From Desulfovibrio ferrophilus (GTDB taxonomy: Bacteria > Desulfobacterota > Desulfovibrionia > Desulfovibrionales > Desulfovibrionaceae): a stretch of DNA of 64,000 nt. Of the stretch, positions 30,072 to 38,669 are shown one piece after another. The first letter of the stretch is position 1. Each line of letters begins with the position of its first letter. Where the stretch lies: positions 3,182,905 to 3,246,904 of the forward strand of contig NZ_AP017378.1 in NCBI RefSeq assembly GCF_003966735.1, written 5' to 3'. Under the pieces are notes generated by a model that worked only from the letters and a program-made list of their open reading frames with translations, was not told the DNA's origin and did no database searches. Both the position numbers and the translations under genes were made by a program.

Positions 30072-32576
30072 CTATTCCCCGGCTTCTACAATCTGGTCGC
30101 CCCCGCGTGACTTGGCGGCATACGCCGCATGGTCCGCGCGTTTCAGGAGCATTTCGGGGCTTTCGCCTTCTTCGAGCAATGCCAGCCCCAGGCTGATGCG
30201 TACCTCGCCCTTCAAGTTGTCATCGATGGATTTCTTGATGCGCTGGGCAAGGACCTGCAAACCGCCGTCGCCAACGTCCGTGGCAATGACGGCAAATTCG
30301 TCGCCGCCGTAGCGACAGGGGAAGTCCGTGCCCTGGCGGCCCTTGTCACGGATGGCTTCGGCCACATCCCTGAGAACCTGATCTCCGGCCTGATGTCCAA
30401 GGCGGTCATTGATCTCCTTGAATCCGTCCAGATCGAAAAAGATCAGTCCCATGGGTCGGGAAGTGCGCTGCGATCGGCGGGCTTCACGGTTCAGCAGGGC
30501 ATGGAACTGGTAGTGATTATACAGATCGGTCAGGCCGTCATAGATGGCCTGGCGCTTGAGTTTTTCTTCGAGGCGACGCACGGCGGTCAGGTCGCGCCCG
30601 ACCACGAGGTAGGTCGGGGTGTCGGGACGGTTGCCCCTGAGCAGCGAGATCATCAGCTCCATGGATTTGAAGCTGCCGTCCCTGAGTTGCATGATGACTT
30701 CCACCGCGCCCTCGGTCGAGGCCAACATTGCCGGGGCCCAGGAACCACTGAAGGCGCCTACGGGCTTGGCTATGGTGAACAGATTGCGTCCGATCAGCAG
30801 ATGGGAGAGACGCGGGGATGCAAAGGTGATGCGGCCGCTGGCGTCCACGGTCATGACCAGATCCTGCATGGATTCCACCAGCTGCTCCATGAACTCGCCG
30901 TGCTTGAGGGCCTGTACCTCCAGCTCCGAGACCTCTGTAATGTCTTCGGCCAGGAAAAGGATGCTCGTATCCCCGGCGCCGCCCTCCTTGTGGGCGGAGA
31001 GGTACATGCAGCGGTGGGTGTCCAGTCCCTCATTGTTGGGCAGGCACAGAATCTTGCTGTAGACATCCTTGCTGTCATTGCCCAGGAAGAGTCGCCATTC
31101 GGTGTCTGCACCGATGATGTCCAGCAGAGCCATGCAGTCCAGGATGTCCCGGCCTTTGGGGTTTTCCGGTTTGCCAAGAAATTCGTAGAAGGTGTTGTTG
31201 CACTCCACGATGCGGCCGCGCATGTCCAGCCGGGCCACGCCCACAGGCAATGCGTCCAGGGTGCGGGCCTTGGATTCCATCACGGCATGGCGCAGGCAGT
31301 ACTGTTCGTAGGCCCGTGAAAGGAAGCGGATGTAAAGCGCAAGCTCCTGGAGTGTTTCCTGCGACAAGCCAGCGCAGCGTGCTCGCAATTCGCCCCATTT
31401 TTCGCCTGAGGCAATGAGCAGGAAACGGCTCTTGGTGAGTGTCCAGGGCAGATCGATGTCCAATTCGGCCGTAGCCCGGTCCTCAATGCCACCGTCCTTG
31501 TCCGGGGCGATCAGCGTCCAGGACTCATCCAGGGGCGAGCGCAGGGTCAGCTCCCAATTCTCCACATCAAAATTCCAGCGCAGGTGGCGGGCAATGACGC
31601 GAGCCAGTGATTTGGGGCCACCTGCGACGGTATTGATTTCCATGCTTTGGAAATACAGGTTTTGCATGGCCTGAACCGAGTGCTCGTACAGCCGCTGGAT
31701 GGGATCGGCTTCTGCCAGGTCCAGGATCGCGAGCATAGAGCGGAACCGGTGCAGGCAGGTCAGGCGGAGCTCCTCGATCTCCTCGGAGGAAACGCCAAGC
31801 TTGCGCTTCATGAGGATTTCGAACTGGACGAGCAGGACGGGGTCCCTGTCGCAACCATTGACCAGTTCCGACCATTGCGTGGCCAGAATGACGGCCTGGG
31901 TCATGGGCTGGTAGTTGTCCAGATGCTCTACATCGTGATGATTGGTGATGCATTCGTTGCCCAGGTCAGGAATGCTCCATTCCTCCAGGGCTCGCACCGT
32001 CAGTTCGGGGTGGCTCATGCCCCAGGCTTTGCGCTCGATGTCGAGTTGCTCGGGCTTCAGGCACATCAGTGAATCCTGCCTGAGCAGTTCGGGAACTTCC
32101 TCGGGCGCAGCGCGGCTCATGAGCAGCAGGGAAAGATCCTTGAGCAGGGTGTTGAGATAGGCTTGATCCGTCAACTCCGGGCAGAGTCGCTCTGCGATGA
32201 GTTCGGCTGCAATGGCCGACCAGACCACCAGTCGCCAGTTGGAAAACGCATCCTCGGCGTTTTCCTTGTGATCGGCTTTGCTGTCCTTCACAAAGGACAC
32301 GGACAGGGCGATCTTCAGGATTTCCTTGGTGCCCAGGACAACGGCGGCGCGTTGCAGGGTGATGACTTTCTGGGTCAGACCGTAGAATGGAGAGTTGACC
32401 AGATTCAGGACCGCTGCCGACATCACAGGGTCCATGCCGATGACCTTGGCGATGTCGGAAAAATCGGGATTGGGCTTGACGAGTTCGCGCAAGAGCTGCG
32501 CCATGACAGGGGGGAAGGCCTGTTCCAGTCCCTTTCTCACGGAACGCAGGATTGTCTTTCCGGTGGTGTCTGCCAT
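30072..32576 (-). CDS. HDOD-PAS-GGDEF signalling protein
   Basis: Cytoplasmic protein of 834 residues. Residues about 15-215 form an HDOD domain, a helical signalling module lacking the HD metal dyad. A middle region carries two PAS-like domains at about 430-545 and 555-675, and a C-terminal diguanylate cyclase has RYGGDEFAV (GGDEF 757-761) with the FFDLDGFKEIND metal site. The allosteric RxxD position reads QGTD, so the usual c-di-GMP inhibitory site is degenerate. It follows the polyprenyl synthase gene by 18 nt, placing a c-di-GMP enzyme at the end of a menaquinone operon; the link may be only positional. Confidence 0.92.
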   Translation of the reverse strand: MADTTGKTILRSVRKGLEQAFPPVMAQLLRELVKPNPDFSDIAKVIGMDPVMSAAVLNLVNSPFYGLTQKVITLQRAAVVLGTKEILKIALSVSFVKDSKADHKENAEDAFSNWRLVVWSAIAAELIAERLCPELTDQAYLNTLLKDLSLLLMSRAAPEEVPELLRQDSLMCLKPEQLDIERKAWGMSHPELTVRALEEWSIPDLGNECITNHHDVEHLDNYQPMTQAVILATQWSELVNGCDRDPVLLVQFEILMKRKLGVSSEEIEELRLTCLHRFRSMLAILDLAEADPIQRLYEHSVQAMQNLYFQSMEINTVAGGPKSLARVIARHLRWNFDVENWELTLRSPLDESWTLIAPDKDGGIEDRATAELDIDLPWTLTKSRFLLIASGEKWGELRARCAGLSQETLQELALYIRFLSRAYEQYCLRHAVMESKARTLDALPVGVARLDMRGRIVECNNTFYEFLGKPENPKGRDILDCMALLDIIGADTEWRLFLGNDSKDVYSKILCLPNNEGLDTHRCMYLSAHKEGGAGDTSILFLAEDITEVSELEVQALKHGEFMEQLVESMQDLVMTVDASGRITFASPRLSHLLIGRNLFTIAKPVGAFSGSWAPAMLASTEGAVEVIMQLRDGSFKSMELMISLLRGNRPDTPTYLVVGRDLTAVRRLEEKLKRQAIYDGLTDLYNHYQFHALLNREARRSQRTSRPMGLIFFDLDGFKEINDRLGHQAGDQVLRDVAEAIRDKGRQGTDFPCRYGGDEFAVIATDVGDGGLQVLAQRIKKSIDDNLKGEVRISLGLALLEEGESPEMLLKRADHAAYAAKSRGGDQIVEAGE

Positions 32577-32594
32577 GATGCGTCCTGTACCGGG

Positions 32595-33560
32595 TTATTT
32601 TGCCCGGGAGATCACGAAGTCCAGAATGGAGTCCATGATACTTTTTTCCTGGGTATCGGGGAAGGCGTCCAGCGCCTTGCGAGCCTTGTCTGCATAATGT
32701 TTGGCGGCGTCTCGGGTCGCCTCGGCGTGTCCGCCGTCAACCACTTCACCTGTGATGCGTTGGATATCCTCATCCGTGAAGGAGTCTGCGACAAGCTGAT
32801 CCAGCAGTTCGGTGCGCTCTTTTTCATCGAGGGTCGCCAGGTACGTGATCAGCGGCAGGGTCATCTTGCCTTCTCGCAGGTCACCGCCCGAGGGCTTACC
32901 CATCACATCCGAGGGCGAGACGTAGTCAAGGGCGTCATCCACCAGTTGGAAGGCGATGCCCAAATTCAGGCCATAGGCGTGGGCTGCCTGCTCCATTTCG
33001 GGGCCTTTGCCCGAGAGGATGGCGCCGCATTCAGCAGCGGCCTGGAAAAGATACGCAGTTTTGCCCGTGATGATGTCCATGTAATCATCGCGGGAGAGAT
33101 CGACATTTCGCACATTGGCAATCTCTTTCACCTCACCCGTGGCCGTGAGCATGATGGCCTCGGACAGGACCGAGGTCAGCCGGGGGATGCCGTAGTCTGC
33201 CACCAGGCGATTGGCCAGGGCCAGCAGCACGTCTCCGGCCAGGATGGTGCTGCCCTTGCCAAAGGTCAGGTGCGCGGCTTCCTGGCCGCGCCTCAGCTCG
33301 GCGTCGTCCAGGATATCGTCGTGCAGCAGGGTGGCGGAATGCAGCAGTTCCAGCGAGCAGGCCAGAGGATACAGGTCGGCTTCGGTCTCGAGGGCGTGCG
33401 CGGTGAGCAGGGCCAACAGCGGCCGTAGGCGTTTGCCGCCAGCCCCGAGGACGTGTTTCACCGCGGGCTGCACAACGCCGTCCAGCTTGTTGGCCTCGGC
33501 TTCGAGAAAGGCGTTGATGCGAGGCAGTTCGCCTTCAAGGTATTTCAAGATGTCGTTCAT
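32595..33560 (-). CDS. ispB: Long-chain polyprenyl diphosphate synthase
   Basis: Trans-isoprenyl diphosphate synthase of 321 residues. The first Asp motif is DDILDD (81-86) in HDDILDDAELRRG and the second is DDALD (208-212). GGKRLRPLL binds IPP. Size and motifs fit octaprenyl/heptaprenyl synthases that make the menaquinone tail. It is directly downstream of mqnD and mqnB. Confidence 0.92.
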   Translation of the reverse strand: MNDILKYLEGELPRINAFLEAEANKLDGVVQPAVKHVLGAGGKRLRPLLALLTAHALETEADLYPLACSLELLHSATLLHDDILDDAELRRGQEAAHLTFGKGSTILAGDVLLALANRLVADYGIPRLTSVLSEAIMLTATGEVKEIANVRNVDLSRDDYMDIITGKTAYLFQAAAECGAILSGKGPEMEQAAHAYGLNLGIAFQLVDDALDYVSPSDVMGKPSGGDLREGKMTLPLITYLATLDEKERTELLDQLVADSFTDEDIQRITGEVVDGGHAEATRDAAKHYADKARKALDAFPDTQEKSIMDSILDFVISRAK

Positions 33561-33617
33561 GAGTTTTCGTATCCGGTTTCAACCCGATAAAGCAAGGGAT
33601 TCGCCGTCCTTCGGGTG

Positions 33618-34412
33618 CTACGGGTTTTGCGTGATGGTTCTGAGCCTGTCAAGGGCCAATACGCCCATGGGCCCCATATCGAGGCTCATATCAGTTACAT
33701 AGGCCTTGATATGGGCGTTGAGCGTTGCGTTGTCCAATTCCTGGGCCAGGGCTCGGATGAGTGGCCAGATTGGTGCACTGTCCTTACGGGCCAGTTCCAG
33801 GCTGGCCCGGAGAGTTTGAGCCACGCCCTGACGAAGGGACTCCGGCAGGGAGCGGCGAACGGCGATGACTCCTAGCGGCATGGGAGTGCCCGCACCCTGT
33901 TCGGCCCACCAGGCGCCCAGGTCCAGCCGTAGCTCAAGGCCGTAGCGATCATAGACCAGGGCTGTTTCGTGAATCAGCAGGCCCGCATCCACTTTTCCGT
34001 TGGCGACCGCATCCACGATATTCGAAAAAAGCATGGGCACCGGGCTGAAGTCGTGACCCAGGGCGGCACGGAGCACGGCAAAGGCTGTGGTTTTGAGGCC
34101 AGGTACGGCAATGGTTGCCGGGCGCTGGGGGCCATCAGGGCGAACCACGAGCTTAGGGCCGACTCCGGCTCCGAAGGCCGAGCCGGTCGGCAGAATTTCG
34201 TAGTGTTCTTCCAGTTCCAGAGCTGTGGCCGCACTCATCTTGATCACGTCGAACCGTTGCCTTTCGGCGGCTCGGTTCAATTCCTCGACATCCGCCCAGG
34301 CAAAGCGCGCAGGTCTGCCCGTCCTGTCCGGGGTCAGGCCAAGGATCCATGCCCCGAAGATGAATGTGTCATTGGGACACGGGGAGATGGCGACGGTTAG
34401 TGGTGCATTCAC
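33618..34412 (-). CDS. mqnD: 1,4-dihydroxy-6-naphthoate synthase
   Basis: Futalosine-pathway enzyme, 264 residues, of periplasmic-binding-protein fold. The diagnostic N terminus SPCPNDTFIFGAW separates MqnD from MqnA. LKTTAFAVLR and AGLLIHETALVY are typical. It converts cyclic dehypoxanthine futalosine to dihydroxynaphthoate. mqnB is 84 nt upstream. Confidence 0.93.
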   Translation of the reverse strand: MNAPLTVAISPCPNDTFIFGAWILGLTPDRTGRPARFAWADVEELNRAAERQRFDVIKMSAATALELEEHYEILPTGSAFGAGVGPKLVVRPDGPQRPATIAVPGLKTTAFAVLRAALGHDFSPVPMLFSNIVDAVANGKVDAGLLIHETALVYDRYGLELRLDLGAWWAEQGAGTPMPLGVIAVRRSLPESLRQGVAQTLRASLELARKDSAPIWPLIRALAQELDNATLNAHIKAYVTDMSLDMGPMGVLALDRLRTITQNP

Positions 34413-34496
34413 GATATGTCCTTGATGGAAGGAAAGTTGGGAGCCGGTAATCTACGGGAAGAGGTCATGCCCTGTCCAGAGCGTCCGGCCCTTTGT

Positions 34497-35183
34497 TCAG
34501 GCCTCGAAGAGTTCGGAGATGGCTGTGGCGAGGGTTGCCAGTGCACCAGCCAGATCCCAATGATCCTTGTCGCGGGAACCGACGACATTGGAGATGGACC
34601 GGGCTTCCAGGAATGGGAGATCGGCGTGCAGACATCCCAGTGCCAGGGCAAAGCCTTCCATGTTTTCCATGGCAGGCTGGTAGCGCTGTTGCAGGTTGCG
34701 GGCATGGTTCTCGGTGCCGGTTGCAGCGGATACGGTCAGGCTCGCTCCAAGGGGCCAATCACTGGGCAGATGAAGTCCCATGGCCTGGGCTGCGTTGGTC
34801 GGGGTCAGAGGGATACAGTCATGGATTGGCCCCTGGGGTGTGCTTGCCAGGGGAAATCCGATGCCTTTGGGGTCGATTCCCTGCTCCGTGCGCAGCCCGT
34901 ATTCAGGCCAGGTTTCCGTATTGGCGATGAGCATGGAGCCCAGGGGATGCAGGGCGAGGTCAAAGCTTCCGGCCACCCCCAGGTTCAGGATGCCTGTCGG
35001 GCGTTCCACTCCCAGCATTCGCCCTAGGCACAGGGCCGCATTCACAGGGCCGACTCCGGTCACGGCGACCAGAACAGACTTCCCGGCAATGATCGTCTGC
35101 CGCCAGTGTCCCTGTGCGGGGGCCTCGAAACCGGGCAGGGCGGCGCAGAATTCCTTGGCTGTGGCAAAGAAAAGGGCCAGCAT
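34497..35183 (-). CDS. mqnB: Futalosine hydrolase
   Basis: Nucleoside-phosphorylase-fold hydrolase, 228 residues, that releases hypoxanthine from futalosine. The motifs VAVTGVGPVNAA, LNLGVAGSFD and the purine-ribose site AMENMEGFALA fit MqnB. Its ATG begins 2 nt after the stop codon of the UGA-containing gene upstream, so the two are translationally linked. Confidence 0.93.
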   Translation of the reverse strand: MLALFFATAKEFCAALPGFEAPAQGHWRQTIIAGKSVLVAVTGVGPVNAALCLGRMLGVERPTGILNLGVAGSFDLALHPLGSMLIANTETWPEYGLRTEQGIDPKGIGFPLASTPQGPIHDCIPLTPTNAAQAMGLHLPSDWPLGASLTVSAATGTENHARNLQQRYQPAMENMEGFALALGCLHADLPFLEARSISNVVGSRDKDHWDLAGALATLATAISELFEA

Positions 35184-35185
35184 GG

Positions 35186-35410
35186 CTAGTCCTTGACCAG
35201 AGTCACAAGCAGATGCCCGCAGGGCAACAGCTCTTTGCCGATCTGCGATGCGCCGTGATGCTCGGCAAGGATGTCGATCTTGAACATCGAAGCTCCATCT
35301 ACCTCTGCCTCCAGCTTACCACCCATGGGCAAGTTCTTGAGGTGTGAACTCACCTCGCGGAAACCCAGTCAGCATTCGCGCCAGCAGTTGATGCGGGGGA
35401 TGTCGGACAT
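35186..35410 (-). CDS. Candidate selenoprotein, TusA/SirA-like, with in-frame UGA
   Basis: A 75-codon frame fills the gap between the nucleotide-sugar dehydrogenase and mqnB. ATG at 35410 follows AGGA; codon 14 is TGA (35369-35371); the frame then stays open to TAG at 35186, 2 nt before mqnB. Downstream codons keep the high G/C third position of real genes. The N terminus reads INCWREC-U-LGFREV. Spacing matches the TusA fold as I recall it: catalytic Cys, 16 residues, Gly, x, x, Leu (Cys13, Gly30, Leu33), then a VDG/DD turn and a DI pair. UGA falls where TusA has the Pro of its Cys-Pro pair. A hairpin just after the UGA fits a bacterial SECIS. If UGA is a true stop, only a 13-residue stub or an internal 46-residue start at codon 29 remains. 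Confidence 0.6.
35336..35371 (-). promoter_or_regulatory. SECIS-like hairpin following the in-frame UGA
   Basis: After the UGA come 12 nt, then GAGGUG-AGUUCA-CACCUC (35339-35356). The 6-bp stem has a 6-nt loop whose second base is G, and the loop begins 18 nt after the UGA. A lower GUUUC/GAAC pairing extends it. This fits the general bacterial SECIS description (short apical stem, G among the first two loop bases, loop 16-37 nt from UGA). Confidence 0.5.
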
Positions 35411-35420
35411 ATGTCGATTC

Positions 35421-36740
<1,320 letters not shown>

Positions 36741-36817
36741 GCGTCAATATACTCCTGCTGCCATGCTGATCGTTGCCGGGGGTGGACAGTGTACCACGCA
36801 CCGGGTACGAGGGTCGC

Positions 36818-37015
36818 ATGCAGTTTGATTGGCATTATTTTCTGGCAGCTCTGGGGCTTGCCTTTGTTCTTGAAGGTGTCGCGTATTTTCTTGGGGCCAA
36901 CCAGATGCACGCGATGCTGAAGCTCCTGGCAGAGCGGTCTCCCATGGAACTTCGTCTGCTCGGTGGCGTGGCAATCGTTGCCGGACTGTTTCTGGTCTGG
37001 CTGGCCCGTCTGTAA
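36818..37015 (+). CDS. DUF2065 small membrane protein
   Basis: Protein of 65 residues with two TM segments (about 7-25 and 46-63). The pattern ALGLAFVLEGVAYFLGANQMHAML and LRLLGGVAIVAGLFLVWLAR is the DUF2065 family, often found near hflKC or purA in other bacteria. Function unknown. Start at 36818; a longer in-frame start at 36773 adds a non-conserved extension. Confidence 0.82.
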   Translation: MQFDWHYFLAALGLAFVLEGVAYFLGANQMHAMLKLLAERSPMELRLLGGVAIVAGLFLVWLARL

Positions 37016-37018
37016 TTC

Positions 37019-38236
37019 CTATTTTTTCTTGTCTTTTGCCGCGGATTTCTTGGCGGCAGCCTTCTTTGGCTTTGGCGTAGCCTTTTTTGCCGTGGACTTC
37101 TTCGGGGTTGCCTTGGGCGAAGAAGTCTTGTCTGCCGCGGCTGTCTTTTTCTTGGTTTCCGTCTTGTTCGTCGTTTTTTTGGCTGTTGACGTCTTGGTGG
37201 CAGCCGTCTTTTTTGGGGCAGCCTTTTCCTTTGGCGATTTCTTGGCGGCAGTCTTCTTGGCTGGCGTCTTTTGGGTTGCGACCTTGGCCGGAGCTTTTTT
37301 CTTCTTGGCCTGCTTCACGCTCTGCACCGCTTTGTCCATGGCCTGCAAGCCAGCCTCGAGATTGGCTGCCCGGCGGGTGATGGTCTGTCCGGCCTGCGGG
37401 GCAGGGGCCGCTTCGGTTGCGCTTTTGGCTGCGGCCTTTGGGGTAACAGTCTTTTTGGTTTTGGCCGGAGCGGGTGATGGTTTGGACTTGGGCGGAGCGC
37501 CGACAACGAATGTATCACCCTCGAAGATGCGGCGTTCGGCCACATGGATGTTGACGATACCCGAAAGGATTGCCTCGTGGCTGACGTTGACGAAACCGGC
37601 GTCGCGCAACTCGTCTTCCAGGGCCGTGGCCGTGGGGAAGTCGGCGATGGTGTCGGCCAGATACTGGTAGGCCTGCCTGTCGCCGGAGATGATGCGGCCA
37701 GCCAGGGGCAGCAGCGTATTCAGATAGAAATTGTAGATGCCTTTCCAGATGGGACGGCTGGATGAGCCGAATTCCAGTATGGCCAGGCGGCCACCCGGAG
37801 CAAGAGTACGCAGAATCTCGGCGTAGGCTTCACTTCGGGGACGGATATTGCGGATGCCAAAGGCAATGGTCACTGCATCGACGGATTTGTCAGGCAGAGG
37901 CAGGAGGCGTCCATCGGCCAGCACGGGCTGGACATCGTATTTGAACGATTCGAGCTTGGGCTTGCCCTGTTCCAGCATGGGCAGGGAGAAGTCCATGGCC
38001 AGGATGCGTGCCTCGGGATAGCGGCGTTTGAGCTCGCAGGTGACGTCCATGGTCCCGGCGGCCAGATCCAGAAAGCGTCCTGTGGGGCCAGGGCGTACCG
38101 TCTTGACCAGCTTGCGTCGCCACAGAATGTCCATGCCCAAGCTCAGGAAATGGTTCAGGAAATCGTACCAGCCGGAAATGCGTCCAAACATGCCGGAGAC
38201 TCGCCCGGCCTGTTCTCTGGGGTCGTTTTTCATCAT
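37019..38236 (-). CDS. menG: Demethylmenaquinone methyltransferase with histone-H1-like tail
   Basis: Residues 1-237 are a complete UbiE/MenG C-methyltransferase: GRISGWYDFLNHFLSLGMDILWRR, the SAM site FLDLAAGTMDV, AFGIRNIRPR, and the Pro-Thr-Ala / VSHEAILSGIVNIHVA end. This performs the last step of menaquinone synthesis. Residues 238-284 are a Pro/Ala/Lys linker, 285-310 a short helix, and 311-405 a low-complexity tail in which more than a third of residues are Lys with Ala, Thr and Pro, like the AAKK/TPKK repeats of histone H1 or AlgP. UbiE/MenG proteins normally stop near residue 240. The tail is in the same uninterrupted frame. Confidence 0.93.
   Translation of the reverse strand: MMKNDPREQAGRVSGMFGRISGWYDFLNHFLSLGMDILWRRKLVKTVRPGPTGRFLDLAAGTMDVTCELKRRYPEARILAMDFSLPMLEQGKPKLESFKYDVQPVLADGRLLPLPDKSVDAVTIAFGIRNIRPRSEAYAEILRTLAPGGRLAILEFGSSSRPIWKGIYNFYLNTLLPLAGRIISGDRQAYQYLADTIADFPTATALEDELRDAGFVNVSHEAILSGIVNIHVAERRIFEGDTFVVGAPPKSKPSPAPAKTKKTVTPKAAAKSATEAAPAPQAGQTITRRAANLEAGLQAMDKAVQSVKQAKKKKAPAKVATQKTPAKKTAAKKSPKEKAAPKKTAATKTSTAKKTTNKTETKKKTAAADKTSSPKATPKKSTAKKATPKPKKAAAKKSAAKDKKK
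37022..37306 (-). repeat. Low-complexity lysine-rich coding repeat (menG tail)
   Basis: DNA for residues 311-405 of the menG product: repeated AAG/AAA-GCC-ACC type codons giving AAKK, TPKK and TAKK units. Such repeats can expand or contract by slippage. Confidence 0.8.
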
Positions 38237-38256
38237 TGTTGAGTACTTTGCTGGGG

Positions 38257-38442
38257 TCAGTCGTTTGTAGTGGTGTCGGTGTCCGTCTCGCAGGCAGAAT
38301 CGGTACTGATGGTCGTCAGAACTTCATTATAAATGCTTGAGAAGAATTCAGGAAAATTGCTGGGTGAAATGCGGCCAATCTCAATGAACTTGACCGTGAT
38401 TTCCTTGGCGACCTGCAGCGCATGCTTTTTCATCGTATCCAA
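38257..38442 (-). CDS. Small protein resembling the N-terminal part of MucR/Ros regulators
   Basis: About 61 residues from a TTG at 38442 that has GGAGG 5 nt upstream; an ATG nine bases further in is the alternative, and a TTG at 38469 has no ribosome-binding site. Residues AKEITVKFIEIGRISPSNFPEFFSSIYNEVL recall the helical oligomerisation region of MucR/Ros proteins (EITAxIVxxYVxNNxVPxxxLPxLIxxVH), but the zinc-finger DNA-binding part is missing. The end is a Thr/Asp-rich tail. It precedes menG by 21 nt on the same strand. Confidence 0.5.
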   Translation of the reverse strand: MDTMKKHALQVAKEITVKFIEIGRISPSNFPEFFSSIYNEVLTTISTDSACETDTDTTTND

Positions 38443-38476
38443 GGAAGCCTCCAACTTGTTTGCGTTCAAGGGAAAA

Positions 38477-38528
38477 CCCGCCCGGGGGGAAACGGCCTAG
38501 ACCACCGCGATCTGGCTTGCCGGGCGGG
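38477..38528 (-). terminator. Large-loop terminator-like hairpin upstream of the small MucR-like gene
   Basis: CCCGCCCGG (38477-38485) pairs with CCGGGCGGG (38520-38528) over a 34-nt loop; on the minus strand TTTTCCC follows. It may end an RNA produced from the 200-nt gap or read-through from the acidic-protein gene. Confidence 0.45.
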
Positions 38529-38550
38529 AAAAGGAAAAAACCCGAAAGGC

Positions 38551-38591
38551 CACTCCCATTTTTGGGGCTTGTAGCATGGGCAGGAGTGGGA
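38551..38591. other. Inverted repeat of unknown role
   Basis: CCACTCCCAT pairs with ATGGGcaGGAGTGG over a 16-nt loop, between two other hairpins (38477-38528 and 38616-38645). The cluster could be a small RNA or an unusual 3' region. Confidence 0.35.
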
Positions 38592-38615
38592 GTCGAGCCG
38601 CAGCCTTCAACGATG

Positions 38616-38645
38616 AAGGGCCCATGGCATGTGCCACGGGCCCTT
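38616..38645 (-). terminator. Hairpin downstream of the acidic repeat protein gene
   Basis: AAGGGCCC / GGGCCCTT with an inner GGCA/TGCC pairing, 25 nt after the stop at 38670. Only a weak T tract follows. Confidence 0.5.
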
Positions 38646-38669
38646 GAAATTCAATGGTCGGGAAGAGCG

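Noticed and set aside
37022-37306. Separate histone-like gene
   Set aside because: No start codon with ribosome-binding site and no stop separate the tail from MenG; one frame runs through.
38560-38640. Possible tRNA fragment (GGCTCGACTCC)
   Set aside because: The T-arm stem does not pair and no acceptor, D or anticodon arms can be drawn.
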